Of a stretch of DNA of 64,000 nucleotides, positions 57,497-64,000 are shown in pieces (the stretch's first letter is position 1; every line of letters begins with the position of its first letter). The DNA lies in assembly GCA_037440925.1 (NCBI GenBank), contig JBBITF010000006.1, positions 1-64,000 of the forward strand. Direction: 5' to 3'. The position numbers and the translations under genes are program-made. Under the pieces are notes generated by a model. The model did no database searches. It was not told the DNA's origin and was given only the letters and a program-made list of their open reading frames with translations. The stretch is from JAABUE01 sp037440925. GTDB lineage: Bacteria > Chloroflexota > Anaerolineae > Anaerolineales > Villigracilaceae.

Positions 57497-58351
57497 TCAA
57501 GCCTTTTTCAGCACGGCCGCCGCTGCATAGCCTACTACCGCGGCGTAATCGCCGGTGACGTCGCCAGAGGTAGCATGGCGTAGTATTTGCACTGTATCTG
57601 CGCCCAGTTCACGCGCCGCCCACAACACCGCCGCCATGGCGGCATGACCGCAAGCAAAGCCTTTGCCGCTGCGCTCGGCCTGGAAAATGCCTTCTGGAGA
57701 AAAGGCCTCCACCTCTGCCAACATGGTTCGATCGAGGTGCAGGGCTGCCTTCTGGTCGTAGAAGTGGGAAAGGTCAGTGCTGGCGACCAGCATGGCATTC
57801 TTGCCACGCAATATTGCGGCCAACGCCTTCCCCAATGCCTGCGAGACGTCCTGTTGTTGAGAACGCACCATCACCGGCAGTAAGCGGAAATTTCCGCTCA
57901 GCGCGCGCTGTAAGAACGGCAGTTCGATTTCCAGCGAATGCTCCGGGTCATTCGACACGGCGCTCAGGCCAAAGCCTACGCTGACTTGTAAGGTTTGATT
58001 CAATTGTTCCACCGCTTCTCTGTCCACCGGTACAAGGCCTAACGGCGTGGCGTAGGCGGCGTGAGCGGTGGTGAGCAACGGCTCTCGGTAGGGGTGGTGC
58101 ATGGGCGCAATCACGGCAACCACGTCGAAGGAGCGGCCGCGCAGGGCGGCAAAGGCATAGCCCGCTACGGGGCCAGAATAGCGGTGACCGGCATGAGGCG
58201 CAATGACAGCCACCACTTCGCCGGGTAAATCTGGCAGGTGGGCTTCGTCCATGTAAGTATCCACGCTGTGCGCCAGGGACTGAGGGTCGCCCTCATACCA
58301 GGTCCCGGCAATGGGCGAGGGGCGCGCACTAGAAATAACTTGCATAGACAT
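57497..58351 (-). CDS. MEMO1 family protein (AmmeMemoRadiSam system protein B)
   Basis: A 284-aa MEMO-fold protein, related to extradiol dioxygenases. PSPIAGTWYEGDPQSLA is the family's start, and VVAVIAPHAGHRYSGPVAGYAF carries the metal-binding histidine. IELPFLQRALSGNFRLLPVMV and LVASTDLSHFYD follow. In many anaerobes it occurs with AMMECR1 and a radical SAM protein (the AmmeMemoRadiSam set), but neither is next to it here. The start at 58351 follows GGAGG by 8 bases. Function in bacteria is unclear. Confidence 0.9.
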   Translation of the reverse strand: MSMQVISSARPSPIAGTWYEGDPQSLAHSVDTYMDEAHLPDLPGEVVAVIAPHAGHRYSGPVAGYAFAALRGRSFDVVAVIAPMHHPYREPLLTTAHAAYATPLGLVPVDREAVEQLNQTLQVSVGFGLSAVSNDPEHSLEIELPFLQRALSGNFRLLPVMVRSQQQDVSQALGKALAAILRGKNAMLVASTDLSHFYDQKAALHLDRTMLAEVEAFSPEGIFQAERSGKGFACGHAAMAAVLWAARELGADTVQILRHATSGDVTGDYAAVVGYAAAAVLKKA

Positions 58352-58405
58352 TTCTAAAGCCTCCATCTCTATTATACGACTGCGGGGCTTATTTTAGATT
58401 GGCAA

Positions 58406-58434
58406 TTGACGAGGTTTTCGAGCCATGCTATCAT
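58406..58434 (+). promoter_or_regulatory. promoter of the PIN-TRAM gene
   Basis: TTGACG (58406-58411) and TATCAT (58429-58434) are separated by exactly 17 bases, close to the sigma-70 consensus. The leader to the start at 58584 is about 140 bases. A 62-codon frame at 58399-58587 overlaps this promoter and is not regarded as a gene. Confidence 0.65.
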
Positions 58435-58583
58435 GCAGGCATTATTCTCTCTCATTATATTCGGTTCTTTACCAAAGCGATCTTCTCAAAGAGAATGGGC
58501 GAAGCAGAATTTTTGGGTGTGCCAGGCGCGCCGAAAACATCTGCACCCCAATTGATTGAGAGGATCCCCAAAGGAGTTATTCT

Positions 58584-59657
58584 ATGAGTATTGAATTTGT
58601 TTTACGTATTATCGGAATGATTGTCTTTGCAATCATGGGCGGCTACGGAGGAGACATCCTAGGGCGCGTTGATCCTCGCCAGAGATTATTCTACATTGTA
58701 CTACTTGGGTTAGTAGGGGCGCTGGCCGGTCTCATCTTAACTCCCTATCTTACCACGCGCCCGGCGCGCGCCATGCGCGCTCGGCTGGGACGCCTGGCCG
58801 CAGAGACCTTGTTTGCCGGCTTGATTGGGTTGGTGGTCGGTTTGTTGATCGCGGCGCTGCTGGCCTTTCCGCTTTCGCTCCTGCCTGACCCTTTTGGCAG
58901 TATCCTGCCTTTTGTGGGGGTGGTTGTCTTTGGCTACCTGTCGGTGTCCCTGTTTATCATGCGCCAAGGCGACATCATGAGCCTGATCAGCGCCCTGGGG
59001 GGGCGCAACGAAGGCGGCGGCTCTTCTGCCTGGACAAACTTGAACCGCACCATCCTGCTCGATACCAGCGTTATCATTGATGGGCGCGTAGCCGATATTG
59101 TCAAATCGGGTTTCCTGCCTGGCACCTTGTTGATTCCCCGCTTTGTGCTGAACGAATTGCAATATATCGCCGACTCGCCCGACGGCCTGCGTCGTCAGCG
59201 TGGACGGCGCGGCATGGAAGTGTTGGCCGAATTGCAAAAACAGCCCAACATCCTGACGCGCGTCAGCGACATAGACGTGGAAGGGATGCGCGAGGTGGAC
59301 GACAAACTGGTCGTTTTGGCGCGCCAGTTGAAATGTCCCATCCTGACCAATGACTACAACCTGAACCGTATTGCCGAATTGCAGGGCGTCACCATTTTGA
59401 ACATCAACGAACTGGCCAATGCCGTCAAATCGGTGGTGCTGCCTGGCGAGATTTTGCGCATCAACGTCATCCAGGAAGGCAAAGAACGCGACCAGGGCGT
59501 TGGCTACATGGACGACGGCACAATGGTGGTGGTCGAGAATGGCCGCGATTGTATCGGCGAATACTGCGAAGTCAGCGTCACCAAGGTCTTGCAGACCGCC
59601 GCCGGCCGCATGATCTTTGCCAGGGTGGAGGAAGAAAAGAACAACAAGAAGAAATAA
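58584..59657 (+). CDS. PIN and TRAM domain membrane protein (YacL type)
   Basis: A 357-aa protein with four N-terminal membrane helices (about residues 3-22, 32-50, 69-92 and 98-116). A PIN nuclease domain follows, with LDTSVIIDGRVADIV, RFVLNELQYIADSPD and TNDYNLNR carrying the acidic active-site residues. A C-terminal TRAM domain has GVGYMDDGTMVVVENG, which binds RNA. This matches the YacL family, often found beside cysS and ispD in Gram-positive bacteria and Chloroflexi. AAAGGAG precedes the ATG. It is 4 bases upstream of cysS, an operon-like arrangement. The RNA target is unknown. Confidence 0.92.
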   Translation: MSIEFVLRIIGMIVFAIMGGYGGDILGRVDPRQRLFYIVLLGLVGALAGLILTPYLTTRPARAMRARLGRLAAETLFAGLIGLVVGLLIAALLAFPLSLLPDPFGSILPFVGVVVFGYLSVSLFIMRQGDIMSLISALGGRNEGGGSSAWTNLNRTILLDTSVIIDGRVADIVKSGFLPGTLLIPRFVLNELQYIADSPDGLRRQRGRRGMEVLAELQKQPNILTRVSDIDVEGMREVDDKLVVLARQLKCPILTNDYNLNRIAELQGVTILNINELANAVKSVVLPGEILRINVIQEGKERDQGVGYMDDGTMVVVENGRDCIGEYCEVSVTKVLQTAAGRMIFARVEEEKNNKKK

Positions 59658-59661
59658 TCCT

Positions 59662-61059
59662 ATGATCCGTGTCTACAACACCCTCACCCGTCAAAAAGAA
59701 GACTTTGTGACTATTGAACCGGGCAAGGTCCGCATGTACGTATGCGGACCCACCGTCTACAGCGACGCGCACGTCGGCCATGCTATGTCGGCGTTGGTGT
59801 TCGACATCATTCGCCGCTACCTCGAATATCGCGGCTACCAGGTCAAGCACGTCATGAACTATACCGACGTGGACGATAAAATCATCAAACGCGCCAACGA
59901 AATGGGCGTTGACCCTTTCCAACTCTCCCAAAAATACATCCAAGATTTCGACCGCAGCCTCGAAGACCTCAACATCCTGCCTCCCAGCGCCAAGCCGCAG
60001 GTCAGCAAGACCATGCCGCAAATCATCGCCTTTGTGCAGGGCCTCATCGAAAAAGGCTATGCCTATGCGGCTCCCAATGGCGATGTGTACTTCCATGTCA
60101 CGCGCGACGAAGACTATGGCAAATTGTCGGGCCGCAAATTAGACCAAATGCAGGCCGGCGCGCGTATCGAAATCGGCGAACAAAAAGAACACCCGATGGA
60201 CTTTGCCCTGTGGAAAGCCGCCAAACCCGGCGAACCGGCCTGGGATTCACCCTGGGGTAAAGGCCGCCCCGGCTGGCACATCGAATGCTCCGCCATGAAC
60301 CTGGCCGAACTGGGCGAACAAATTGACATTCACGGCGGCGGCAACGACCTCATCTTCCCACACCACGAAAACGAAATCGCCCAGACCGAATGCTACACCG
60401 GCAAACCCTTTGCCCGCTATTGGATACACAACGGCATGTTACAACTGGGCGGCGAGAAAATGTCCAAATCACTTGGCAACATCATCAGCATCCAAGAATT
60501 CCTCCGCCAGCGAGACGCAGATGTGATGCGGATGCTGGTGTTGAATGGCGCCTACCGCGCCCCGCTTCTGTTCACGGACGAGACGCTGGACGCTGCCGAA
60601 AACGGCCTCGCCCGCCTCAAAACCGGACTTCGACCCGCTCTGCCCAACTCAAAGGGAATCTCCGCCGCAAGCGCCGCTGAACTTGCCTCCCAGGCCGAAT
60701 CTGCAAAAGCAGCCTTCATCGCCGCTATGGACGACGACTTCAACACTGCCGGCGCCCTGGCCCCGCTGTATGAACTGGTCAAAGCCATCAACACCGCCCG
60801 CGATGCCGGCGCCGCGCCTGAACAACTTGCCCCCGCCCAAACCATCTTGCGCGAACTCACTGCTGTACTCGGCCTGCGCCTCACCCAAAAGACCGCTGCC
60901 GGCGAGGCCGACAAATTCATCGAACTGTTGCTCGAAGTGCGCAGCGAAGCGCGCAAACAAAAACTATGGGCTTTGTCAGATATGATTCGCGATAGGCTCA
61001 AAGACCTGGGCGTGATCGTCGAGGACGGCAAAGAAGGAACGATATGGAGATGGGGATAA
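59662..61059 (+). CDS. cysS: cysteinyl-tRNA synthetase
   Basis: CysRS, 465 aa, a normal-length class I aminoacyl-tRNA synthetase that charges tRNA-Cys. VRMYVCGPTVYSDAHVGHA contains the HIGH-type signature (HVGH) and one zinc-binding cysteine. WHIECSAM and the HHENEIAQTE segment carry the other zinc ligands. GEKMSKSLGN is the KMSKS loop, and a DALR domain forms the C-terminal third. The ATG at 59662 gives the family's N-terminus. The stop overlaps the nitroreductase start region by 16 bases. Confidence 0.97.
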   Translation: MIRVYNTLTRQKEDFVTIEPGKVRMYVCGPTVYSDAHVGHAMSALVFDIIRRYLEYRGYQVKHVMNYTDVDDKIIKRANEMGVDPFQLSQKYIQDFDRSLEDLNILPPSAKPQVSKTMPQIIAFVQGLIEKGYAYAAPNGDVYFHVTRDEDYGKLSGRKLDQMQAGARIEIGEQKEHPMDFALWKAAKPGEPAWDSPWGKGRPGWHIECSAMNLAELGEQIDIHGGGNDLIFPHHENEIAQTECYTGKPFARYWIHNGMLQLGGEKMSKSLGNIISIQEFLRQRDADVMRMLVLNGAYRAPLLFTDETLDAAENGLARLKTGLRPALPNSKGISAASAAELASQAESAKAAFIAAMDDDFNTAGALAPLYELVKAINTARDAGAAPEQLAPAQTILRELTAVLGLRLTQKTAAGEADKFIELLLEVRSEARKQKLWALSDMIRDRLKDLGVIVEDGKEGTIWRWG

Positions 61060-61814
61060 CTGACTCCACCATGAAAAAACAACGAGAATTTCTCAAAGCC
61101 TATCGCTGGGACAGGTTTGCAAGCGAGCAAACCCCTCAGCGCCAGAACGTGCCTCCGCCTCCACTCCAAAAGCCCTACCCTAAGGATGCAGAACGCATTG
61201 ATCTGGTGACACCGGACGATTTTCAGGTAGGAAAAGCGCCCCTGCTGGAGGTCATCCGCTCCCGCAAGAGCCACAGGGCCTACACAGACGATCCCCTCTC
61301 ACTGGAAGAATTGTCGTTCTTGCTGTGGGCCACCCAAGGCATACGGGAGGTATCACAAGACGGCAAATATACCAGGCGGACGGTGCCATCGGGCGGAGCG
61401 CGCCATTCGTTCGAAACGTACCTGCTGGTGAGTCGCGTAGAACGCCTGGCGCCCGGCTTGTATCGCTACCTGCCTATCGAGCATAAGTTACTTTTTCTCC
61501 ATCCTGTGAACAACCTGGCTGAACAAGTTAGCGCAGGCTGCCGCGACCAGAAGTTTGTTGGCAATGCAGCGGTGGTATTCGTGTGGACAACCCTCCCTTA
61601 CCGGGCAGAGTGGCGCTATGGTCTGGTTGCGCACAAGATGATTGCCATGGATGCCGGCCATGTATGCCAAAACCTGTACCTGGCTTGCGGCGCAATTGGG
61701 GCTGGCGCCTGCGCCGTGGATGCCTATAACCAGGACAAAATGGACGCCCTGGTAGATGTGGATGGAGAAGATGAATTTGTAGTCTACGTTGCGCCGGTAG
61801 GGAAGGTCAGGTGA
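61044..61814 (+). CDS. SagB/ThcOx-type nitroreductase family protein
   Basis: A 256-aa FMN protein of the nitroreductase superfamily, SagB/ThcOx-like branch. LLEVIRSRKSHRAYTDDPLSLEELSFLLWATQG is the flavin-binding start of that group, RRTVPSGGARHSFETYLLV follows, and GHVCQNLYLACGAIGAGACAVDAY is the C-terminal flavin-contact helix. Members oxidise azoline rings in peptides or have unknown roles; no peptide biosynthesis cluster lies here. AAGGAA 5 bases before ATG 61044 supports that start, overlapping cysS. ATG 61071 is a possible alternative. Confidence 0.85.
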   Translation: MEMGITDSTMKKQREFLKAYRWDRFASEQTPQRQNVPPPPLQKPYPKDAERIDLVTPDDFQVGKAPLLEVIRSRKSHRAYTDDPLSLEELSFLLWATQGIREVSQDGKYTRRTVPSGGARHSFETYLLVSRVERLAPGLYRYLPIEHKLLFLHPVNNLAEQVSAGCRDQKFVGNAAVVFVWTTLPYRAEWRYGLVAHKMIAMDAGHVCQNLYLACGAIGAGACAVDAYNQDKMDALVDVDGEDEFVVYVAPVGKVR

Positions 61815-61820
61815 ACGGCG

Positions 61821-62309
61821 ATGAACGCTACGCACGGCACATACATCCTCTTGCTGCACAACCAGGCGCAAATCAAAGTTCAAGTGGGCCGTTTGCGAGA
61901 GATTGTGTTCGAACCAGGCTACTACCTTTATGTGGGCAGCGCATTCGGGCCGGGGGGCGTGCGTGCGCGGGTGCTGCGTCATTGCCGCCGTCATAAGCCC
62001 CTTCACTGGCACATAGATTACCTGAGCGCAGTGACTACTCCTTTGGGCGCATGGTACTGTCATGCAGCGACGCCGCTCGAACATGACTGGGCTGGCGCCT
62101 TACAGAAAATGGACGGTTTTTTGCCCATTTTGGGGTTTGGATGCAGCGATTGCAAGTGCGCTTCACATCTCTTTCATACACTTACCCCACCAGACCTGGC
62201 GCAATTTCCAGGCGTTGCAGGGCAAGAAGACCCTAAAGGTTTGCCTTACTATCGCAACCTCTATCTGCCCGCCTCTCCCTTTGGGAGAGTGTTGGTACCT
62301 TACAACTGA
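61821..62309 (+). CDS. DUF123 / GIY-YIG-like protein
   Basis: A 162-aa protein of the DUF123 group (GIY-YIG-like fold), related to the C-terminal part of some endonuclease III proteins. GTYILLLHNQAQIKVQVG followed by PGYYLYVGSAFGPGGVRARVLRHCRR is the family signature, then HWHIDYLS. FGCSDCKCASHLFH provides a cysteine/histidine cluster likely to bind metal. The last 20 or so residues approach a repeat element that begins at 62326 and may be extended. It is 6 bases downstream of the nitroreductase gene. Confidence 0.88.
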   Translation: MNATHGTYILLLHNQAQIKVQVGRLREIVFEPGYYLYVGSAFGPGGVRARVLRHCRRHKPLHWHIDYLSAVTTPLGAWYCHAATPLEHDWAGALQKMDGFLPILGFGCSDCKCASHLFHTLTPPDLAQFPGVAGQEDPKGLPYYRNLYLPASPFGRVLVPYN

Positions 62310-62325
62310 AATTCTTGTTTTTTGG

Positions 62326-62479
62326 TCACTGCCTACCCTCGCGCCTATTTTGATGTTGAGAAGAGGCAACGGTTGTAGGACGGTTGTAGGACAGACCTTT
62401 GGTCTGTCCAGGACAGGTCGGAGACCTGTCCTACGGTTGGTTGCGGCTGGAAGCCGCGCTATGGTGAGGCTAGGCAGTT
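62326..62479. mobile_element. 154-bp repeat element with ACTGCCTA ends
   Basis: The left end GTCACTGCCTACC and right end GGCTAGGCAGTTATC share an 8-bp perfect inverted core, ACTGCCTA/TAGGCAGT, the same end motif as the element at 54862-55043. Inside are three perfect hairpins: 62389-62409 (9 bp), 62410-62432 (10 bp) and 62443-62457 (6 bp), each with a 3-base loop. There is no coding capacity. It fills the gap before the last dehydrogenase gene. Confidence 0.5.
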
Positions 62480-62525
62480 ATCATTAACCTGAATTTGCTA
62501 TGCATAGGAGGGTGGGGCATCAGAG

Positions 62526-62531
62526 TATAAT
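62526..62531 (+). promoter_or_regulatory. -10 element of the acyl-CoA dehydrogenase gene
   Basis: TATAAT at 62526-62531 lies 28 bases before the start codon. No matching -35 box was found at 17 bases. GGAGG at about 62548-62553 is the ribosome-binding site. Confidence 0.4.
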
Positions 62532-62559
62532 TTACATATCCTATTGCCTGGAGGATGAG

Positions 62560-63729
62560 ATGAGCGATCTTGCCTTGTTTCCTTTGACCGATGAACACAA
62601 GATGATTCGCGACACAGCGCGCGATTTTGCCCAAAAAGAAATTGCTCCCATTGCAGCAGAATTCGATGAGAGCGGAGAGTTTCCCAATAAGACCATCCAA
62701 AAGATGGGCGCCATGGGCTTCATGGGCATCGAAGTCCCTGAAGCCTACGGCGGCGCGGGCATGGACACCTTGTCTTATGTGCTGGCGCTGGAGGAAATCT
62801 CCAAAGTGGATGCAGCGCATGGCGTCATCATGTCTGTCAATAATTCTCTCTACTGTCACGGCATTCTCAAATTTGGGACAGAAGAACAGAAGAAGAAATA
62901 TCTACCGCCTGTCGCCTCTGGCCGCAGTATCGGCGCGTATTCGCTCACCGAGCCGATGTCGGGTTCGGATGCCGGCTCGATGCGTACCCGCGCTGTGCGG
63001 GATGGCGATTTTTACATCTTGAATGGACGCAAGTCCTGGGTCACGAGCGGACCGGTGGCCGACTATGTAGTTGTCTTTATGATGACCGATCCGGCCAAGA
63101 AACAAAAGGGCATTAGCGCCTTCATCGTCGAAGCCAATACGCCCGGCTTTGTGCGCGGCAAGAAAGAGCCTAAACTCGGCATCCGCGCCTCGGCTACCAG
63201 CGAATTGGTCTTCGAGGATTGCCGCGTGCCAGTCGAAAACCGCTTGGGCGAGGAAGGCGAAGGCTTCAAAATTGCGATGACGGTGTTGGATGTGGGGCGC
63301 ATTGGCATTGCGGCGCAAGCGTTGGGCATTGCCGAGGCCGCGTATGAGGCTGCCCTGGCTTACGCCCGCGAGCGCGAGGCTTTTGGTCAGAAGATCGGCG
63401 AATTTCAGGGTATTTCTTTCAAATTAGCCGATATGAAGACGCGCATCGAGGCCTCCCGCCTGCTGATTTACAATGCCGCCATGGCTAAAGAGAGGTCCAA
63501 GACAAGCGGTGAACGCTTCACACTTCAATCCTCGACGGCAAAATTGTTTGCCTCCGAGACGGCCATGTTCTGCGCCCATGCCGCCGTCCAGATTCACGGC
63601 GGCATCGGCTACAGCAAGGAATACCCCGTCGAACGCTACTTCCGCGACGCTAAGATTACCGAAATCTACGAAGGCACCAGCGAGATTCAACGCCTGGTCA
63701 TCAGCCGCAGCGAATTGGGATTGAAATAG
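62560..63729 (+). CDS. acyl-CoA dehydrogenase (short/medium chain type)
   Basis: A 389-aa acyl-CoA dehydrogenase of standard length. AYSLTEPMSGSDAGSMRTRAV is the FAD/substrate signature, FILNGRKSWVTSG-like YILNGRKSWVTSG follows, and QIHGGIGYSKEYPVERYFRDAKITEIYEGTSEI carries the second signature. The catalytic glutamate is in IYEGTSEIQ, the position used by butyryl- and medium-chain enzymes. The start at 62560 gives the typical FPLTDEHKMIRDTARDFA N-terminus. It oxidises a short or medium acyl-CoA and passes electrons to ETF; no etf genes are in the window. Confidence 0.95.
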   Translation: MSDLALFPLTDEHKMIRDTARDFAQKEIAPIAAEFDESGEFPNKTIQKMGAMGFMGIEVPEAYGGAGMDTLSYVLALEEISKVDAAHGVIMSVNNSLYCHGILKFGTEEQKKKYLPPVASGRSIGAYSLTEPMSGSDAGSMRTRAVRDGDFYILNGRKSWVTSGPVADYVVVFMMTDPAKKQKGISAFIVEANTPGFVRGKKEPKLGIRASATSELVFEDCRVPVENRLGEEGEGFKIAMTVLDVGRIGIAAQALGIAEAAYEAALAYAREREAFGQKIGEFQGISFKLADMKTRIEASRLLIYNAAMAKERSKTSGERFTLQSSTAKLFASETAMFCAHAAVQIHGGIGYSKEYPVERYFRDAKITEIYEGTSEIQRLVISRSELGLK

Positions 63730-63754
63730 AGAAAAGCCGCCACACTGAAACTGT

Positions 63755-64000
63755 ATGACCAAACCGATGCGCACACAGCAGATGACCTGGCTCAAACACC
63801 GCTGGTTGGCCGGGGTGATTGGCCTGGTTTTGATGGTCAGCGGGCAGGCTTGGGTGAGTCTCGATACGCTGCCGCCTCGTCCCCCGCTCAAGTTGGGCAT
63901 CTGGCTGACCGAAGAAATCCATCTTGCCATTCCCAGTATAGACAATGTCTTGTATGGCCTGCCGTTGTTGCTGATGGGGGGCGCGCTGTTGGCGTGGACG
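63755..64000 (+). CDS. membrane protein, partial at right edge
   Basis: An open frame starts at ATG 63755, 25 bases after the dehydrogenase stop, and runs off the window. The 82 visible residues have a basic start (MTKPMRTQQMTWLKHRWLAG), a hydrophobic helix at about 18-34, a Pro-rich loop, and a second hydrophobic stretch near the edge. This resembles the N-terminus of large membrane proteins such as GT39-type glycosyltransferases. The family cannot be fixed from this part, and no strong ribosome-binding site is visible. Confidence 0.5.
   Translation, partial: MTKPMRTQQMTWLKHRWLAGVIGLVLMVSGQAWVSLDTLPPRPPLKLGIWLTEEIHLAIPSIDNVLYGLPLLLMGGALLAWT

Noticed and set aside
58399..58587. 62-codon open frame before the PIN-TRAM gene
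   Set aside because: Its start overlaps a near-consensus promoter, it has no ribosome-binding site, and it runs into the next start codon.

Overview
The window looks like a contiguous chromosomal segment of a member of the Chloroflexota, probably Anaerolineae-like. This is an inference from the Pro/Thr-rich lipoprotein linkers, the unusually long SecA, the many intergenic hairpin repeats and the general gene repertoire. No rRNA or marker gene here proves it. The organism is most likely an anaerobe that reduces sulfite or sulfate: it carries a reductive-type dissimilatory sulfite reductase locus with dsrD. No sat, aprAB or qmo genes lie in the window.

Layout. 195-6341 (minus strand) is an acyl-CoA cluster: CaiB/BaiF CoA-transferase, GNAT acetyltransferase, 3-hydroxybutyryl-CoA dehydrogenase, thiolase, DUF35/OB-fold protein and SCP2-type thiolase. 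An acyl-CoA dehydrogenase follows on the plus strand at 6888. 8593-16351 is a mixed plus-strand stretch: PhzF protein, a GT39-like membrane protein carrying a ribbon-helix-helix N-terminus, an Rrf2 regulator, a lipoprotein, membrane proteins, a methyltransferase and an FAD oxidoreductase. It ends with tRNA-Arg(CCG). 16645-26455 holds secA, adenosine deaminase, aconitase and a Band-7 protein, then a plsC remnant and a HEAT-repeat protein of the kind known in sulfate reducers (DVU0298 family).

28381-46015 is the centrepiece, a probable dsr operon: a 34-aa membrane peptide, a YeiH-type exporter, dsrA, dsrB, dsrD, dsrC, dsrM, dsrK and a two-heme dsrJ-like gene. Where dsrO and dsrP would be expected there are instead a Tat-dependent Rieske protein, a monoheme cytochrome, a Tat-dependent molybdopterin-family subunit, a four-cluster ferredoxin subunit, an NrfD protein, a small membrane peptide and a 696-aa membrane monoheme protein with a helical-repeat domain. 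These are followed by a DsrE-like protein, a ferredoxin, dsrN and a radical SAM protein. A P-type cation ATPase closes the region before a perfect terminator.

49015-54296 (minus strand) is a second membrane redox operon resembling a compact Hmc complex: XRE-cupin regulator, HdrD/DsrK-like protein, cytochrome b, ferredoxin, and an NrfD protein fused to a hexaheme cytochrome. The inferred logic is that the two membrane complexes exchange electrons between periplasmic cytochromes, the quinone pool and cytoplasmic DsrC or a similar disulfide carrier. 55207-64000 returns to housekeeping and accessory genes: lipoprotein, TIGR01777 epimerase, HNH nuclease, MEMO protein, PIN-TRAM protein, cysS, nitroreductase, DUF123 protein, acyl-CoA dehydrogenase and a membrane protein cut by the right edge.

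The intergenic DNA is rich in short palindromes, and there are two small elements sharing a terminal inverted repeat. One palindrome family has apparently inserted in frame into aconitase. No CRISPR array, intact insertion sequence or rRNA was seen.
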